From the NCBI GenBank assembly GCA_036389395.1, contig DASVPY010000014.1, positions 24,876 to 88,875 on the forward strand: a DNA stretch of 64,000 bases, read 5' to 3'. This stretch comes from QHXQ01 sp036389395. Its GTDB lineage: Bacteria; Acidobacteriota; Blastocatellia; Pyrinomonadales; Pyrinomonadaceae. Shown here one piece after another: positions 1 through 7,673 of this stretch (positions within the stretch are counted from its first letter, which is position 1; the number at the start of each line of letters is the position of its first letter). The translations under genes and the position numbers were made by a program. The notes under the pieces were generated by a model. It was not told where the DNA came from and did not search any database. It saw only the letters and a program-made list of their open reading frames with translations.

Positions 1-1
1 C

Positions 2-157
2 GCCTACGGGATGCCGCCGGCCGCCGGCATCGGCATCGGCATTGACCGGCTCGTCATGCTGCTCACCAACCGGCGCTCCATCCGCGACGTGATCCTCTTC
101 CCGCACATGCGCCCGCAGCGGCAGGCGGAGGAGCAAGAGGAGCAGGAAGAGAGTTAA
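2..157 (+). CDS. lysS: Lysyl-tRNA synthetase, C-terminal end (partial)
   Basis: Only the last 51 codons lie in the window; the 5' part is off the left edge. The peptide contains GIGIGIDRLVMLLTN followed by SIRDVILFPHMRP, which is class II aminoacyl-tRNA synthetase motif 3 and the typical lysine-tRNA ligase ending. The enzyme charges tRNA-Lys in the cytoplasm. The tail is unusually acidic (QAEEQEEQEES). It is the only + strand gene before 25 kb, and it converges on the - strand EPS block. Its TAA stop sits inside the left arm of the following inverted repeat, so that repeat probably ends its transcript. AspS or AsnS share motif 3, but the LysS-type ending makes lysS the better call. Confidence 0.9.
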   Translation, partial: AYGMPPAAGIGIGIDRLVMLLTNRRSIRDVILFPHMRPQRQAEEQEEQEES

Positions 158-227
158 CCACGAAGGCACGAAGGCACGAAGGCAGGGCCGAAACCTTCCT
201 TCGTGCCTTCGTGCCTTCGTGGTTAAC
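152..227. repeat. Inverted tandem repeat, likely bidirectional terminator
   Basis: Two arms of about 31 bp (152-182 and 197-227) are almost perfect reverse complements. Each arm holds tandem copies of an 8-bp unit, CGAAGGCA. The left arm contains the lysS stop codon and the right arm ends 18 bp from the stop of the convergent YCF48 gene, so a transcript from either side would fold into a long hairpin. It belongs to the set of dispersed intergenic repeats seen throughout the EPS region. Confidence 0.85.
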
Positions 228-244
228 TCCGCTGCGCCGAGTGC

Positions 245-1156
245 TTACTGTTTCGATGTCTTGAGGGCGGGCGGTGCGACCGTTCCCGGCGTGTAAGTGA
301 TGATCGTGCCGCCGAAGCCGACGGCCCAGCCGCGGGCGGGGCTGAGGAAGTAGAGGCGGGCGAGCGGGTGGCGCGTCGGGCTTGGCTCGGCGAGCCAGTG
401 TGCGCCGCCATCTGTGGTGTGGAGGAGCGTGCCGTCCGCGCCCGCCGCCCAGCCGGTGCGCGCGTCGGTGAATTTTACGTCGAAGAGATCGGCGTTGGTT
501 TCGGCGGGTTGCGGCGTCCAACTGCGGCCGCCGTCCGCGGTGGCGAGGATGAGACCGCGCGCGCCGACCGCCCAGCCGCGGCGCGCGCCGGCGAAGGCGA
601 CGGCGTTCAGGCGCGCGTCGCGCGCGAGCGGCGCGCTGCCGCCGAGCGCGCGCCACTCGACGCCGTCCGTCGCCTGCAAGAGCGTCGCGCCCGCGCCCAC
701 CAGCCAGCCCTGCAAGTTGTCTACGAACGCACCGCCGAGGAGCAGGTGGCGCGTCGGCACGCGCTGGCGCGTCCAGGTGTCGCCGCCGTCAGCGGTCGCG
801 TAGAGCGCGCCCTCTTCGCCGTAGGCCCAGCCGTGCTGCTCGTCCGCGAACGTGAACCCGGCCAGCGCCGTGTCGGCGCTCGCGCCCGTCACCGTCACGC
901 GCCGCCAGGTCGCGCCGCCGTCTTCGGTCTTCAACAGGTAGGAGCGCGGGTCGGCCGGCGTGTGTGCTTGGTAGAGACTGCGCTGGCACAGGAGCCAGCC
1001 GGTCGTGGGGTTGACGAAGACCACGTCGCGCAAGGCGTCTTCGGTCGGGCGACGCAGCGTGCGCCAGTGCGCGCCGCCGTCCTCGGTCTTGAGCAGCACG
1101 CCTTGGCCGCCCGCGGCCCAGCCGCGCGCCTCGTCCACGAACGCCACGCCCCGCAA
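245..1156 (-). CDS. YCF48-type beta-propeller protein, probably secreted; start uncertain
   Basis: The protein is built from about six repeats of roughly 45 residues with the signatures GWAVG, TxDGGxxW and VxFxDxxxGW. This is the YCF48/BNR-like propeller fold of the photosystem II assembly factor Hcf136, also found in exosortase EPS loci of non-photosynthetic bacteria. The given end is an in-frame TTG at 1154-1156, but this cannot be the true start because the first propeller repeat begins upstream. The open frame continues through a signal-peptide-like stretch (KRKRALSLLAPAFCLLAP, then SADA before AW) at about 1190-1276. I find no ATG, GTG or TTG in that stretch. It is encoded by a dispersed inverted repeat, so a rare start such as CTG, or a frameshift, must be considered. 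The gene is last in the EPS export block, just after the SLBB gene. Its exact role is unknown; probably an extracytoplasmic assembly or surface factor. Confidence 0.75.
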   Translation of the reverse strand: MRGVAFVDEARGWAAGGQGVLLKTEDGGAHWRTLRRPTEDALRDVVFVNPTTGWLLCQRSLYQAHTPADPRSYLLKTEDGGATWRRVTVTGASADTALAGFTFADEQHGWAYGEEGALYATADGGDTWTRQRVPTRHLLLGGAFVDNLQGWLVGAGATLLQATDGVEWRALGGSAPLARDARLNAVAFAGARRGWAVGARGLILATADGGRSWTPQPAETNADLFDVKFTDARTGWAAGADGTLLHTTDGGAHWLAEPSPTRHPLARLYFLSPARGWAVGFGGTIITYTPGTVAPPALKTSKQ

Positions 1157-1216
1157 CCACGCCAGCGAGCCAGACTCCTGCCGCGTCCAAGCGGCGTCGG
1201 CGGAAGGAGGAAGAAG

Positions 1217-1313
1217 ACAGATGACAGGAGCCAGCAGACAGAAGGCAGGAGCCAGAAGAGAAAGCGCGCGTTTCCTCTTCTGGCTCCTGACTCCTGTCTC
1301 CTGTCTCCTGTTC
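1217..1313. repeat. Inverted repeat of the AGGAGCCAGAAG family overlapping coding sequence
   Basis: A left half of units such as ACAGGAGCCAGCAGACAG (from 1225) is mirrored by TCTGGCTCCTGACTCCTG (from 1280). The same unit family recurs at 7563-7673, 36915-37135 and 63917-64000. Here, read on the - strand, it encodes the hydrophobic, signal-peptide-like N-terminus of the YCF48 protein. Confidence 0.75.
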
Positions 1314-1314
1314 T

Positions 1315-2289
1315 TCAGAACCCCCCTCCCGTGAAGATGCGGAAGAAGCTGACGACGGGGAGGTAGCTGAGTATGTCTTTGACGGTCTTGAGGCGGTTGC
1401 CGGGGACGAGCACTTGATCGCCGGGGTTGAGGTAGTAGTTGTCGGGCGCGCGCCCCTTGGCGATCTCGGCGAGGTTGACGCGCGTGGACTGGAGGAAGCC
1501 GTCGGCCCCGCGATGCACCACTACGACCTTGCTGCGGTCGCCGGTCGAGAGCACGCCGCCCGCGAGCGTGACCGCCTCGCTCACCGTCATGCGCCGCGTC
1601 ATCGGGCGCACGCCCGGTTGCGCCACGTCGCCTATGACGGAGTAGACGGCCGACTGCGCGCGCTCAAGCGAGACCGTCACCTTCGGCTCGAGGACGTACT
1701 CGGAGAGCTTCCGCGCCACCTCTTCGCCGACCTGCTTGGTCGTCTTGCCGGCGACGAGGACGCCGTCGGGGATGAGCGGTAGCGTGACGATGCCGTCCGG
1801 CGGCACGACGATGTTCTCCCTGGAATACTTGGGCAGGTCGAAGACCGAGACCGAGATGATGTCTTCCGGCCCGAGCCGGTAGGTGGACAGGTAGTTGTTG
1901 TAGTAAGGCACGATCTGCTGCGCCTCGTCGCCCGCGTCCGCTTGCCGGTTGGCGCGCATCTCCGGCGGCACGTCCGCACGCCCCTGCGCGTCGGCGGCGG
2001 CGGCCGGCGGCGTCGTGCCTTGCGGCTGTGAAGCGCCCTGCGTCGTGTTCTTATCGGTCGGCGCGGACTTGTCGGTCGGGGCGCTCTTGGCCGGTGGTTG
2101 CGGTTCGGGCGTCACGGTCGCGGCCGGCGGCGTCTTATCTTTGGACTGCGCGTCGGCCGGTTGCTGGCCGACCTTACGCGGGCGCGACTTCTCGCCCTGC
2201 CCGCCTTGCGCGCGCGCCGCGCCCGCCGCCCCACACACGAGCGCGCCGCCCAGCGCCAACGTCAACAGCCTCTCTGTCCGCCTGCTCAT
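1315..2289 (-). CDS. Outer-membrane polysaccharide export protein (Wza family, SLBB domain)
   Basis: 324 residues, ATG start. A signal peptide (MSRRTERLLTLALGGALVC... ending ARA before Q) is followed by a low-complexity Pro/Thr/Lys linker to about residue 110. Next come a poly_export (Wza N-terminal) domain at about 135-210, recognisable from YRLGPEDIISVSVF and VTLPLIPDG, and one SLBB domain at about 212-295 (VYSVIGDVAQPGV, VSEAVTLAGGV). Such proteins form the periplasm-to-outer-membrane channel for EPS. The next gene upstream in the transcript encodes the initiating glycosyl-phosphate transferase, and the chain-length protein and BY-kinase are close by: the standard Wzx/Wzy export set. The linker is longer than in classical Wza and there is no lipobox Cys, so it is probably not a lipoprotein. 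Confidence 0.9.
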   Translation of the reverse strand: MSRRTERLLTLALGGALVCGAAGAARAQGGQGEKSRPRKVGQQPADAQSKDKTPPAATVTPEPQPPAKSAPTDKSAPTDKNTTQGASQPQGTTPPAAAADAQGRADVPPEMRANRQADAGDEAQQIVPYYNNYLSTYRLGPEDIISVSVFDLPKYSRENIVVPPDGIVTLPLIPDGVLVAGKTTKQVGEEVARKLSEYVLEPKVTVSLERAQSAVYSVIGDVAQPGVRPMTRRMTVSEAVTLAGGVLSTGDRSKVVVVHRGADGFLQSTRVNLAEIAKGRAPDNYYLNPGDQVLVPGNRLKTVKDILSYLPVVSFFRIFTGGGF

Positions 2290-2325
2290 CTCGCCTTACC
2301 TCCTAAAACTTCTCGCGCGCCGTCT

Positions 2326-3714
2326 TCAACGCCCGCCGCGCCCGAACAGGATCGTCTTGACCGTCTCGAACATGATCACCGCGTCGAGCGCGAGGCCCTG
2401 GTTCTTGATGTAGTAGAGATCGTATTGCAACTTCTGCCGCGCGTCCTCGATGGACGCGCCGTACGGATATTTGATCTGCGCCCAGCCGGTGAGGCCCGGC
2501 GGGATCAAGTGCCGCTGCTCGTAGAACGGAATCTCGGCGGCGAGTTGCTTGACGAAGTGCGGCCGCTCGGGGCGCGGGCCGACGAAGTTCATCTCGCCTT
2601 TGAGGATGTTCCAGAACTGCGGTATCTCGTCCACGCGGATTTTGCGGATGACACGCCCGACGCGCGTCGTGCGGTCGTCGCCCGTCGCGGCCCAGACGGG
2701 GCCGTCCTTCTCCGCGTCCAAGCGCATCGAGCGGAACTTCATGATCGTAAACGGCCGCCCGTGCCGCCCCACGCGCTCCTGCTTGTAGAGCGCCGGCCCC
2801 GGCGACTCAAGTTTGATCAGCGCGGCCGTCAACAACGCAATCGGCAGCGAGACCAACCCGCCGACGAGCGCCACGCCGCGGTGCAGGAGCGCCCGCAGCA
2901 AGCCGCTCACGCGCGCCTGCCGCCCGCGCCCCGAAAAGATGAGCCACGAAGGGCGCAGCATGTCCAAATGCACGCGCCCCGTCACGCGCTCGTAAAAGGC
3001 CGCGCCCTCTTCGATGACGACCGCGCCGCCCAGACTCAGGTCTAACAACTCGCGCACGGGGAACTGCCCGCGCCGCTCGCCCATCGCCACCAGGATGCGA
3101 TCCACGTCCTCGCGCCGCACGATCTCGGCCAGCTCGCCCGTCACGCCCAAGAGCCGCGGGTTGATCAGCGACTCGCCGACCAACTCCGGCCGGTTGTCCA
3201 CGAAACCCACGATGCGGTAGCCCGCGTCGCGCCGCTCCAACACCTCGCGCGCGATCTCTAAGGCCGACTCGCCGGAACCGACGATCAGGATGCGCTCGCC
3301 GACGCTGGGGTGGCCTAAGAGCCAGTGGATCGAGACGCGCCAGCCGACCATGATCGCCAGCGCCAGCGGCAGCGAGATGAGCGAGATGCCGCGCCCCAGC
3401 ATCGCCTGCGGCACGGCGTAGAAGATGAGCGCCAGCGCGATCCACGCGAGACCCAACGCCTGGAGCAAGCGCAAGACCAACTCGCGCCGGTCGTGCATCA
3501 CGACGAAGTCGTAGAGGTCGTAGAGGTAGAACGCGCCGAGGCAGAACAGGGCCGCGAGCGCGGCCTTGAAGAAGCCGTTGCGCTCGCCCAGCGTGTAGTA
3601 CGCCTCGTCCGCGCCGAGGCGGATGTAGGTCGCCGCCACGAGGCTGCCGAAGATGAGCAGGGCTTCGGCGGTGAGCAGCAGCAGCGTCCGCAGTCTGGTG
3701 CGTGCGGCCCTCAA
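2326..3714 (-). CDS. Undecaprenyl-phosphate sugar phosphotransferase (polyprenyl glycosylphosphotransferase)
   Basis: 462 residues, the usual size of WbaP/WcaJ-type enzymes. The N-terminus has four or five membrane helices (residues about 10-130). A Rossmann-like CoA-binding domain follows (ILIVGSGESALEIAREV, about 140-235). A further helix at about 270-290 precedes the catalytic bacterial sugar transferase domain with ALYKQERVGRHGRPFTIMKF, KIRVDEIPQFWNILKGEM and VGPRPERPHFV. It transfers a hexose-1-phosphate to undecaprenyl phosphate at the inner membrane, the first step of EPS repeat-unit assembly. The stop of the BY-kinase gene overlaps its start by 4 bp (3711-3714), showing translational coupling. 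The sugar donor cannot be read from sequence. Confidence 0.92.
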   Translation of the reverse strand: MRAARTRLRTLLLLTAEALLIFGSLVAATYIRLGADEAYYTLGERNGFFKAALAALFCLGAFYLYDLYDFVVMHDRRELVLRLLQALGLAWIALALIFYAVPQAMLGRGISLISLPLALAIMVGWRVSIHWLLGHPSVGERILIVGSGESALEIAREVLERRDAGYRIVGFVDNRPELVGESLINPRLLGVTGELAEIVRREDVDRILVAMGERRGQFPVRELLDLSLGGAVVIEEGAAFYERVTGRVHLDMLRPSWLIFSGRGRQARVSGLLRALLHRGVALVGGLVSLPIALLTAALIKLESPGPALYKQERVGRHGRPFTIMKFRSMRLDAEKDGPVWAATGDDRTTRVGRVIRKIRVDEIPQFWNILKGEMNFVGPRPERPHFVKQLAAEIPFYEQRHLIPPGLTGWAQIKYPYGASIEDARQKLQYDLYYIKNQGLALDAVIMFETVKTILFGRGGR

Positions 3715-4808
3715 CCGGCCTCCTCGTGTTTGCGCGCCGCCGCGTCTTCGGCCTCCGCGGCGCGACGGTAGTAGCGCCGCTGGTAGTAGTAGTTGTTCTG
3801 CGCGGCCTCGCCCTGCGCGCCGTTTAGGATGACGCCGAGCAGACGTTCGCGCGGCAGCGGTTCGAGCGCGCGGTCGAGCGCGCCGTAGCGCGTCTTGCCC
3901 GCGCGCACGACGACGAGCGCGCCGTCGGCCCGGTTGATGAGCACGGAGGCGTCGCTGAAGATGCCGAGCGGCGGCGCGTCGATCAGGATGTAGTTGAACG
4001 TGCGGCGCAGTTGCGCGAGCACGTCGCTGAAGCGCGGCCCCGACAGCAACTCGGCGCAGTCGTCGCGCGGCGTGCCGCCGGGCAGGAAGTAGAGACCCGC
4101 GGGCGCGAGCCGCACGACCGTTTCGTCGAGCGTCGCCTGGCCGGCGAGGACTTCCGATAGGCCGGCGGGCGCGTCGAGCGCGAGGTAGTCGGCGGCGCAG
4201 GGCTGGCGCAGGTCGCCGTCGATCAGGAGCGCGCGCACGCCGTCGGTCTGCGCGAGCAGCCAGGCGAGGTTGAGCGCCGTGACGGTCTTGCCCGCGCCCG
4301 GCTCGGCCGAGGTGACGACGACCGCCTGCATCTTGCGCCGCTCGCCCGCGTGCAGGATGCGCGTGCGCAGAGACCGATACTGCTCGGCGTGCGGCGAGCG
4401 CGGCGCGTTGACGGCGACTAAGTGTGGTTCGACGCGCGCCGTGGCGACCTCAACTTCCGGGTACGCCAGGGCGCGCGTCGAGCCGCCAGCGCCCGCCGTT
4501 GCCCCAGCAGCACGCGCGGCCGCGCCGCCGGAGAGTGCCGACCCGGCGGGGGCCCCAAACGTGTGCTCGGCGGGCGCTGAAGTGTGCGCCGCGGCGTGGG
4601 CCTCGGGCGCTTGGAAGTAGGCGGACGAACGGTCGAACAGCGGATCGGGCGCGTGCGGGCCGTCGGCGTGGTGCGCGCCGTTGCCGTTGGCGGGCGCGGC
4701 CCGTTCGTCGCGCGCCTGCGCCGCGTCGCGCGCCTGCATGATCGTCTCTTCGTCCTGCTCGTCGCCGTGCGCGGCGCGTTTCAAAGCTTCGTAGACTCTC
4801 CCCATCAC
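3711..4808 (-). CDS. Tyrosine-protein kinase of the CpsD/CapB (BY-kinase) family
   Basis: 365 residues. The first 130 are Ala/His-rich and poorly conserved. The kinase domain has Walker A (SAEPGAGKTVTALNLAW, about 167-183), Walker A' (RALLIDGDLRQP) and Walker B (YILIDAPPLGIFSDAS). The C-terminus carries a tyrosine cluster (NNYYYQRRYYRRA), the autophosphorylation tail of BY-kinases. In this family kinase and chain-length protein are often separate, as here, and together they control EPS polymerisation by cycles of phosphorylation. Start and stop overlap both neighbours by 4 bp, so it lies within one coupled operon with the ExeA-like ATPase and the glycosyl-phosphate transferase. It resembles the XrtA-associated tyrosine kinases of exosortase systems. 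Confidence 0.9.
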   Translation of the reverse strand: MMGRVYEALKRAAHGDEQDEETIMQARDAAQARDERAAPANGNGAHHADGPHAPDPLFDRSSAYFQAPEAHAAAHTSAPAEHTFGAPAGSALSGGAAARAAGATAGAGGSTRALAYPEVEVATARVEPHLVAVNAPRSPHAEQYRSLRTRILHAGERRKMQAVVVTSAEPGAGKTVTALNLAWLLAQTDGVRALLIDGDLRQPCAADYLALDAPAGLSEVLAGQATLDETVVRLAPAGLYFLPGGTPRDDCAELLSGPRFSDVLAQLRRTFNYILIDAPPLGIFSDASVLINRADGALVVVRAGKTRYGALDRALEPLPRERLLGVILNGAQGEAAQNNYYYQRRYYRRAAEAEDAAARKHEEAG

Positions 4809-5818
4809 CTGTCTCCCATCGCGTCCCAGCGGCGGAAGGCCGCGCCGATGTCGGACACGTCCGGCGTGTCATCGGCGGCCTGGTCGGCCGCCGCCGTCTC
4901 CCCGCCCTGCGTCTGGCCGTTGCCGGCCGCCCACAACTCGGCCCGGCCCGCCGCGCCGAAGACCGGCGCGACCGGCGCGACGCGCTGCGGGCCTAAGTGC
5001 CGCCGTGCGTCGGGCAACATGTCGAAGGTGTCGGCGACCTCCTCGACGTGGGCGCGCCCGATCTGGCGCGCGCCCGCGGCGAAGCCCGCGAGCAGGGCGT
5101 TGTCGCAGAGGTTGTTGATCTGGCGCGGGATGCCCGCCGCGCAGCGGAAGATGTAGTCGAGCGCGCCGGGCGAGAACAGATCGGTGCGCTGCGCGCCCGC
5201 CACCTTGAGCCGCGCCGCGACGTAGCGCGCGGTCTCGGCCGCGTCGGGCAGCGGCTTGATCTCGCAGCGCAGCGCGACGCGCTGTTTCAACTGCCGCAGC
5301 TCCGGGTTGTTCAAGACCTCGCGCAGTTCGGGCTGGCCCGTCAGCACGATCTGCAAGTGCTTGGCCGAGTCGGACTCGAAGTTCGACAGCAGCCTGATCT
5401 CTTCGAGCACGGCGGTCGAAAGACCGTGCGCCTCGTCAATGATGAGCACGGTGCGCAGGCCGCGCGCGTGCCGTTCCGCGAGCGTCGCGCCGAGCGCGAA
5501 CAGCAACTCCGACTTGTTCTGCCACTCGGTGACGCCGAGCAGGCGCGCGACGTGCTGGTAGAACTCCGGCACGCTCAGGCGCGGGTTGATGACGTAGCCG
5601 ACGAGCACGCTGCGGTCGAGCCGCTGCATCATCCACCGGAGGATCGTGGTCTTGCCCGTGCCGACCTCGCCCGTGACGACGATGAGGCCCTTGCCGCTCT
5701 CGATGCCGTAATGCAGGTTCGCCATCGCCTCCGTGTGCGACGGCGTGAAGTAGATGAACCGCGGGTCGGGCGTCAGCGCGAACGGCAGTTCCTTGAGACC
5801 GTAGAATTCTAAGTACAA
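4805..5818 (-). CDS. ExeA/GspA-like AAA ATPase associated with exosortase EPS systems
   Basis: 337 residues. It opens with MYLEFYGLKELPFALTPDPR, the typical N-terminus of the XrtA-associated ATPase family. Walker A is GEVGTGKTT (about residues 50-58), Walker B is VLIIDEAHGLS, and the sensor-1 region is LQIVLTGQPELREVL. A C-terminal helical lid extends to about 260, then a short low-complexity tail. Relatives of ExeA are inner-membrane or cytoplasmic ATPases that help place secretion components, and in exosortase loci they sit beside the chain-length and kinase genes exactly as here. Its ATG overlaps nothing upstream: a repeat-filled gap of 113 bp separates it from the Wzz/GumC gene. Its stop overlaps the BY-kinase start by 4 bp. 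Confidence 0.88.
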   Translation of the reverse strand: MYLEFYGLKELPFALTPDPRFIYFTPSHTEAMANLHYGIESGKGLIVVTGEVGTGKTTILRWMMQRLDRSVLVGYVINPRLSVPEFYQHVARLLGVTEWQNKSELLFALGATLAERHARGLRTVLIIDEAHGLSTAVLEEIRLLSNFESDSAKHLQIVLTGQPELREVLNNPELRQLKQRVALRCEIKPLPDAAETARYVAARLKVAGAQRTDLFSPGALDYIFRCAAGIPRQINNLCDNALLAGFAAGARQIGRAHVEEVADTFDMLPDARRHLGPQRVAPVAPVFGAAGRAELWAAGNGQTQGGETAAADQAADDTPDVSDIGAAFRRWDAMGDR

Positions 5819-5831
5819 CTCAGAACCTCGA

Positions 5832-5925
5832 TGGTTGTTAGTGGTTAGTTGTTAACTGTTAATTTGTTTTCGCCCGGCGCGGCCCGACTAACGAAGAACA
5901 ATTAACAAAGAACGATTAACCACTA
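5832..5925. repeat. Inverted repeat of the GTTAGTTGTTAACTG family
   Basis: GTTAGTGGTTAGTTGTTAAC on the left is mirrored by ACGATTAACCACTAAC on the right, flanking a GC-rich core with CCCGGCGCGG. It fills the gap between the chain-length gene and the ATPase gene. The same family appears at 52812-52900. Confidence 0.75.
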
Positions 5926-5931
5926 ACGTCT

Positions 5932-7551
5932 TTACGACGCGAACAGCTCGAAGACGTGCGTCAGCTTGAGCAGGAGCGCGAGCGCGGGGATGGCGACGAC
6001 GGTGGCGGCCAGCCCCGCGCCGAGCGCGAGCGTGCGGCTCAGCTTGAGTCGGCGCTCCTCGCGCGCCGTCAGCAGTTCGGGCACGGCGACGAGCACGGGC
6101 AGCGCCGTGTAGTGGCGCGCGTCCTCGACCGTCTGGATGGTCAGCAGGCGCGGCACCTCGCGCGCGGCGGCGCACAGCAGCCCGATGCCGAGACCCAGCG
6201 CGAGGCCCAGCAGCATCAGCAGCGCGCGCTTGGGCGCGACCGGCTTTTCGGGCAGACTCGCCGGATCGACCACCGCGATCTTCTCGCCCTGCTGCTTGTC
6301 GGCCGCGACCTTCGCCAGCGACACCTGCGCCTGCTTCTGCACCAACTCGTCGTAGTTCGCCCGCGCGCTCTTGTACTCGTTGTCGATCTGCTGGAGGGCC
6401 AGCTCCGCGCCGGGCACGCGACCGAGCCGCGCTTCGACCTCCGCGATCTGCTTGCCCGTCTGATCGAGCAGCGCCTGCTGGCGTTGCAGATCGCCCTTGG
6501 CCAGCTCGATGTTGGCCTTTAAGGTCGTGAGCCGCGGATCGACGTAGCCGGCCAACTGCTTCTCCTTGTCGGCGATGCGCTCCTTCCACTCGGCCAGCAT
6601 CAGGTCTTTCTGGCGCTTGTTCGCTTCGAGTTGTTGCTTGGCGGCGATCACGTCCGGGTTCTTCGGCGTGAGCTTGGTCTGCATGTCCTGCAACTGCGCT
6701 TGCAGGTCGGACTCGCGCTTGGTCAACTCGGCCCAGGCGAGCGTCGTCTTCGGGTCGGTCGTGTCCCGGACGACGTTCCCCTTCTGGTAGAGGATGTCCT
6801 TCTCGATGTCGGCGAGTTGGTTGGTGTACGCGCCGATCAGGTCGCGCAGGCGGCCGACCTCGGCGATGCGCGCCTTCTGCTCCTCGTGCAGCCCCGACAG
6901 CCCCTGCGCCATGACCTGCGCGCTCGACGGCAGGTTGTTGGCGTTGGCCAGCATGATCTCGAAGCGCCGCTTTTCGAGCACGTCGAGCTGCGCCTTGGTC
7001 TGCTCGACCTGCTGGTCGAACAGGTTCTTGACGGCCTGCGTGTCCTCCTGCACCGACTTGAGCTGCGCGTCCACGTACTTCGAGGCGAGCACGCTGGCGA
7101 CCTGCTGTGACTGCTGGCGGCTCGGCGCGCGGAACGAGAGGTTGAAGCCGTTGGTGATGTCGTTGCGGCTCTTGTTCAACTCGATGACGATGTCGCGCTT
7201 GCGCATCCGCTCGACGAGCGCGTCCATCGGCTCGCCGCGGCCGCGCTCGGCGGCGTAGAGGTTGTACTGGATGATGAGCGGCTCAAGCGACGTGCGGCTG
7301 ACGACCTCCTGCCCGATGTTGTTGATGCGGATCGTCAGGTCTTCGTCCGACAGTTGCGGCACGAAGCTGCTCGACATGGCGGCGGGCCGCACGACGAGCA
7401 GCGTGGTGGACTGGAACACGTCCGGCAGCCGCCAGACGACGATGGCGACGGCGAACGAGATGGCCACCGCCGGCAGCGCGATCAGCCACTTGCGCCGCCA
7501 CAGCATCCGCGCGTACTCGCCCGGCGTCCGTTGCCTGAATTCAACACTCAT
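5932..7551 (-). CDS. Wzz/GumC-type polysaccharide chain-length determinant
   Basis: 539 residues, ATG start. A cytoplasmic N-terminus (TPGEYARMLWRRKWLIAL) leads into TM1 at about 20-42, then a large periplasmic region (about 43-440) with long coiled-coil helices rich in Gln/Lys/Glu. A second membrane segment lies at about 441-462 (LLMLLGLALGLGIGLLCAAA), with the conserved Pro motif just before it (PASLPEKPVAPKRAL). There is another hydrophobic segment near the C-terminus at about 510-530. The family forms oligomeric periplasmic cages that set EPS chain length and couple to BY-kinases. This protein has no kinase domain of its own; that function is encoded two genes further on. It fits the XrtA-system chain-length family. 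Confidence 0.9.
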   Translation of the reverse strand: MSVEFRQRTPGEYARMLWRRKWLIALPAVAISFAVAIVVWRLPDVFQSTTLLVVRPAAMSSSFVPQLSDEDLTIRINNIGQEVVSRTSLEPLIIQYNLYAAERGRGEPMDALVERMRKRDIVIELNKSRNDITNGFNLSFRAPSRQQSQQVASVLASKYVDAQLKSVQEDTQAVKNLFDQQVEQTKAQLDVLEKRRFEIMLANANNLPSSAQVMAQGLSGLHEEQKARIAEVGRLRDLIGAYTNQLADIEKDILYQKGNVVRDTTDPKTTLAWAELTKRESDLQAQLQDMQTKLTPKNPDVIAAKQQLEANKRQKDLMLAEWKERIADKEKQLAGYVDPRLTTLKANIELAKGDLQRQQALLDQTGKQIAEVEARLGRVPGAELALQQIDNEYKSARANYDELVQKQAQVSLAKVAADKQQGEKIAVVDPASLPEKPVAPKRALLMLLGLALGLGIGLLCAAAREVPRLLTIQTVEDARHYTALPVLVAVPELLTAREERRLKLSRTLALGAGLAATVVAIPALALLLKLTHVFELFAS

Positions 7552-7562
7552 AAGAACCTCGA

Positions 7563-7673
7563 AAGTCAGAAGCCAGAAGTCAGAAGCCGGGAGTCAGAAT
7601 TAAATCAGAGGCCGGAAGATGAAAGACCAGCTATTCGTTCTGGCTCCTGGCTTCTGACTCCCGGCTGCTTCAT
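7563..7673. repeat. Inverted repeat of the AGAAGCCAGAAGTC family
   Basis: AGTCAGAAGCCAGAAGTCAG and following units (7565-7605) are mirrored by GGCTCCTGGCTTCTGACTCC (7641-7660). The right arm runs up to the stop codon of the TPR gene at 7670. It is the same family as the repeats at 1217-1313 and 63917-64000, and it may act as a terminator or processing site between the TPR and chain-length genes. Confidence 0.8.
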
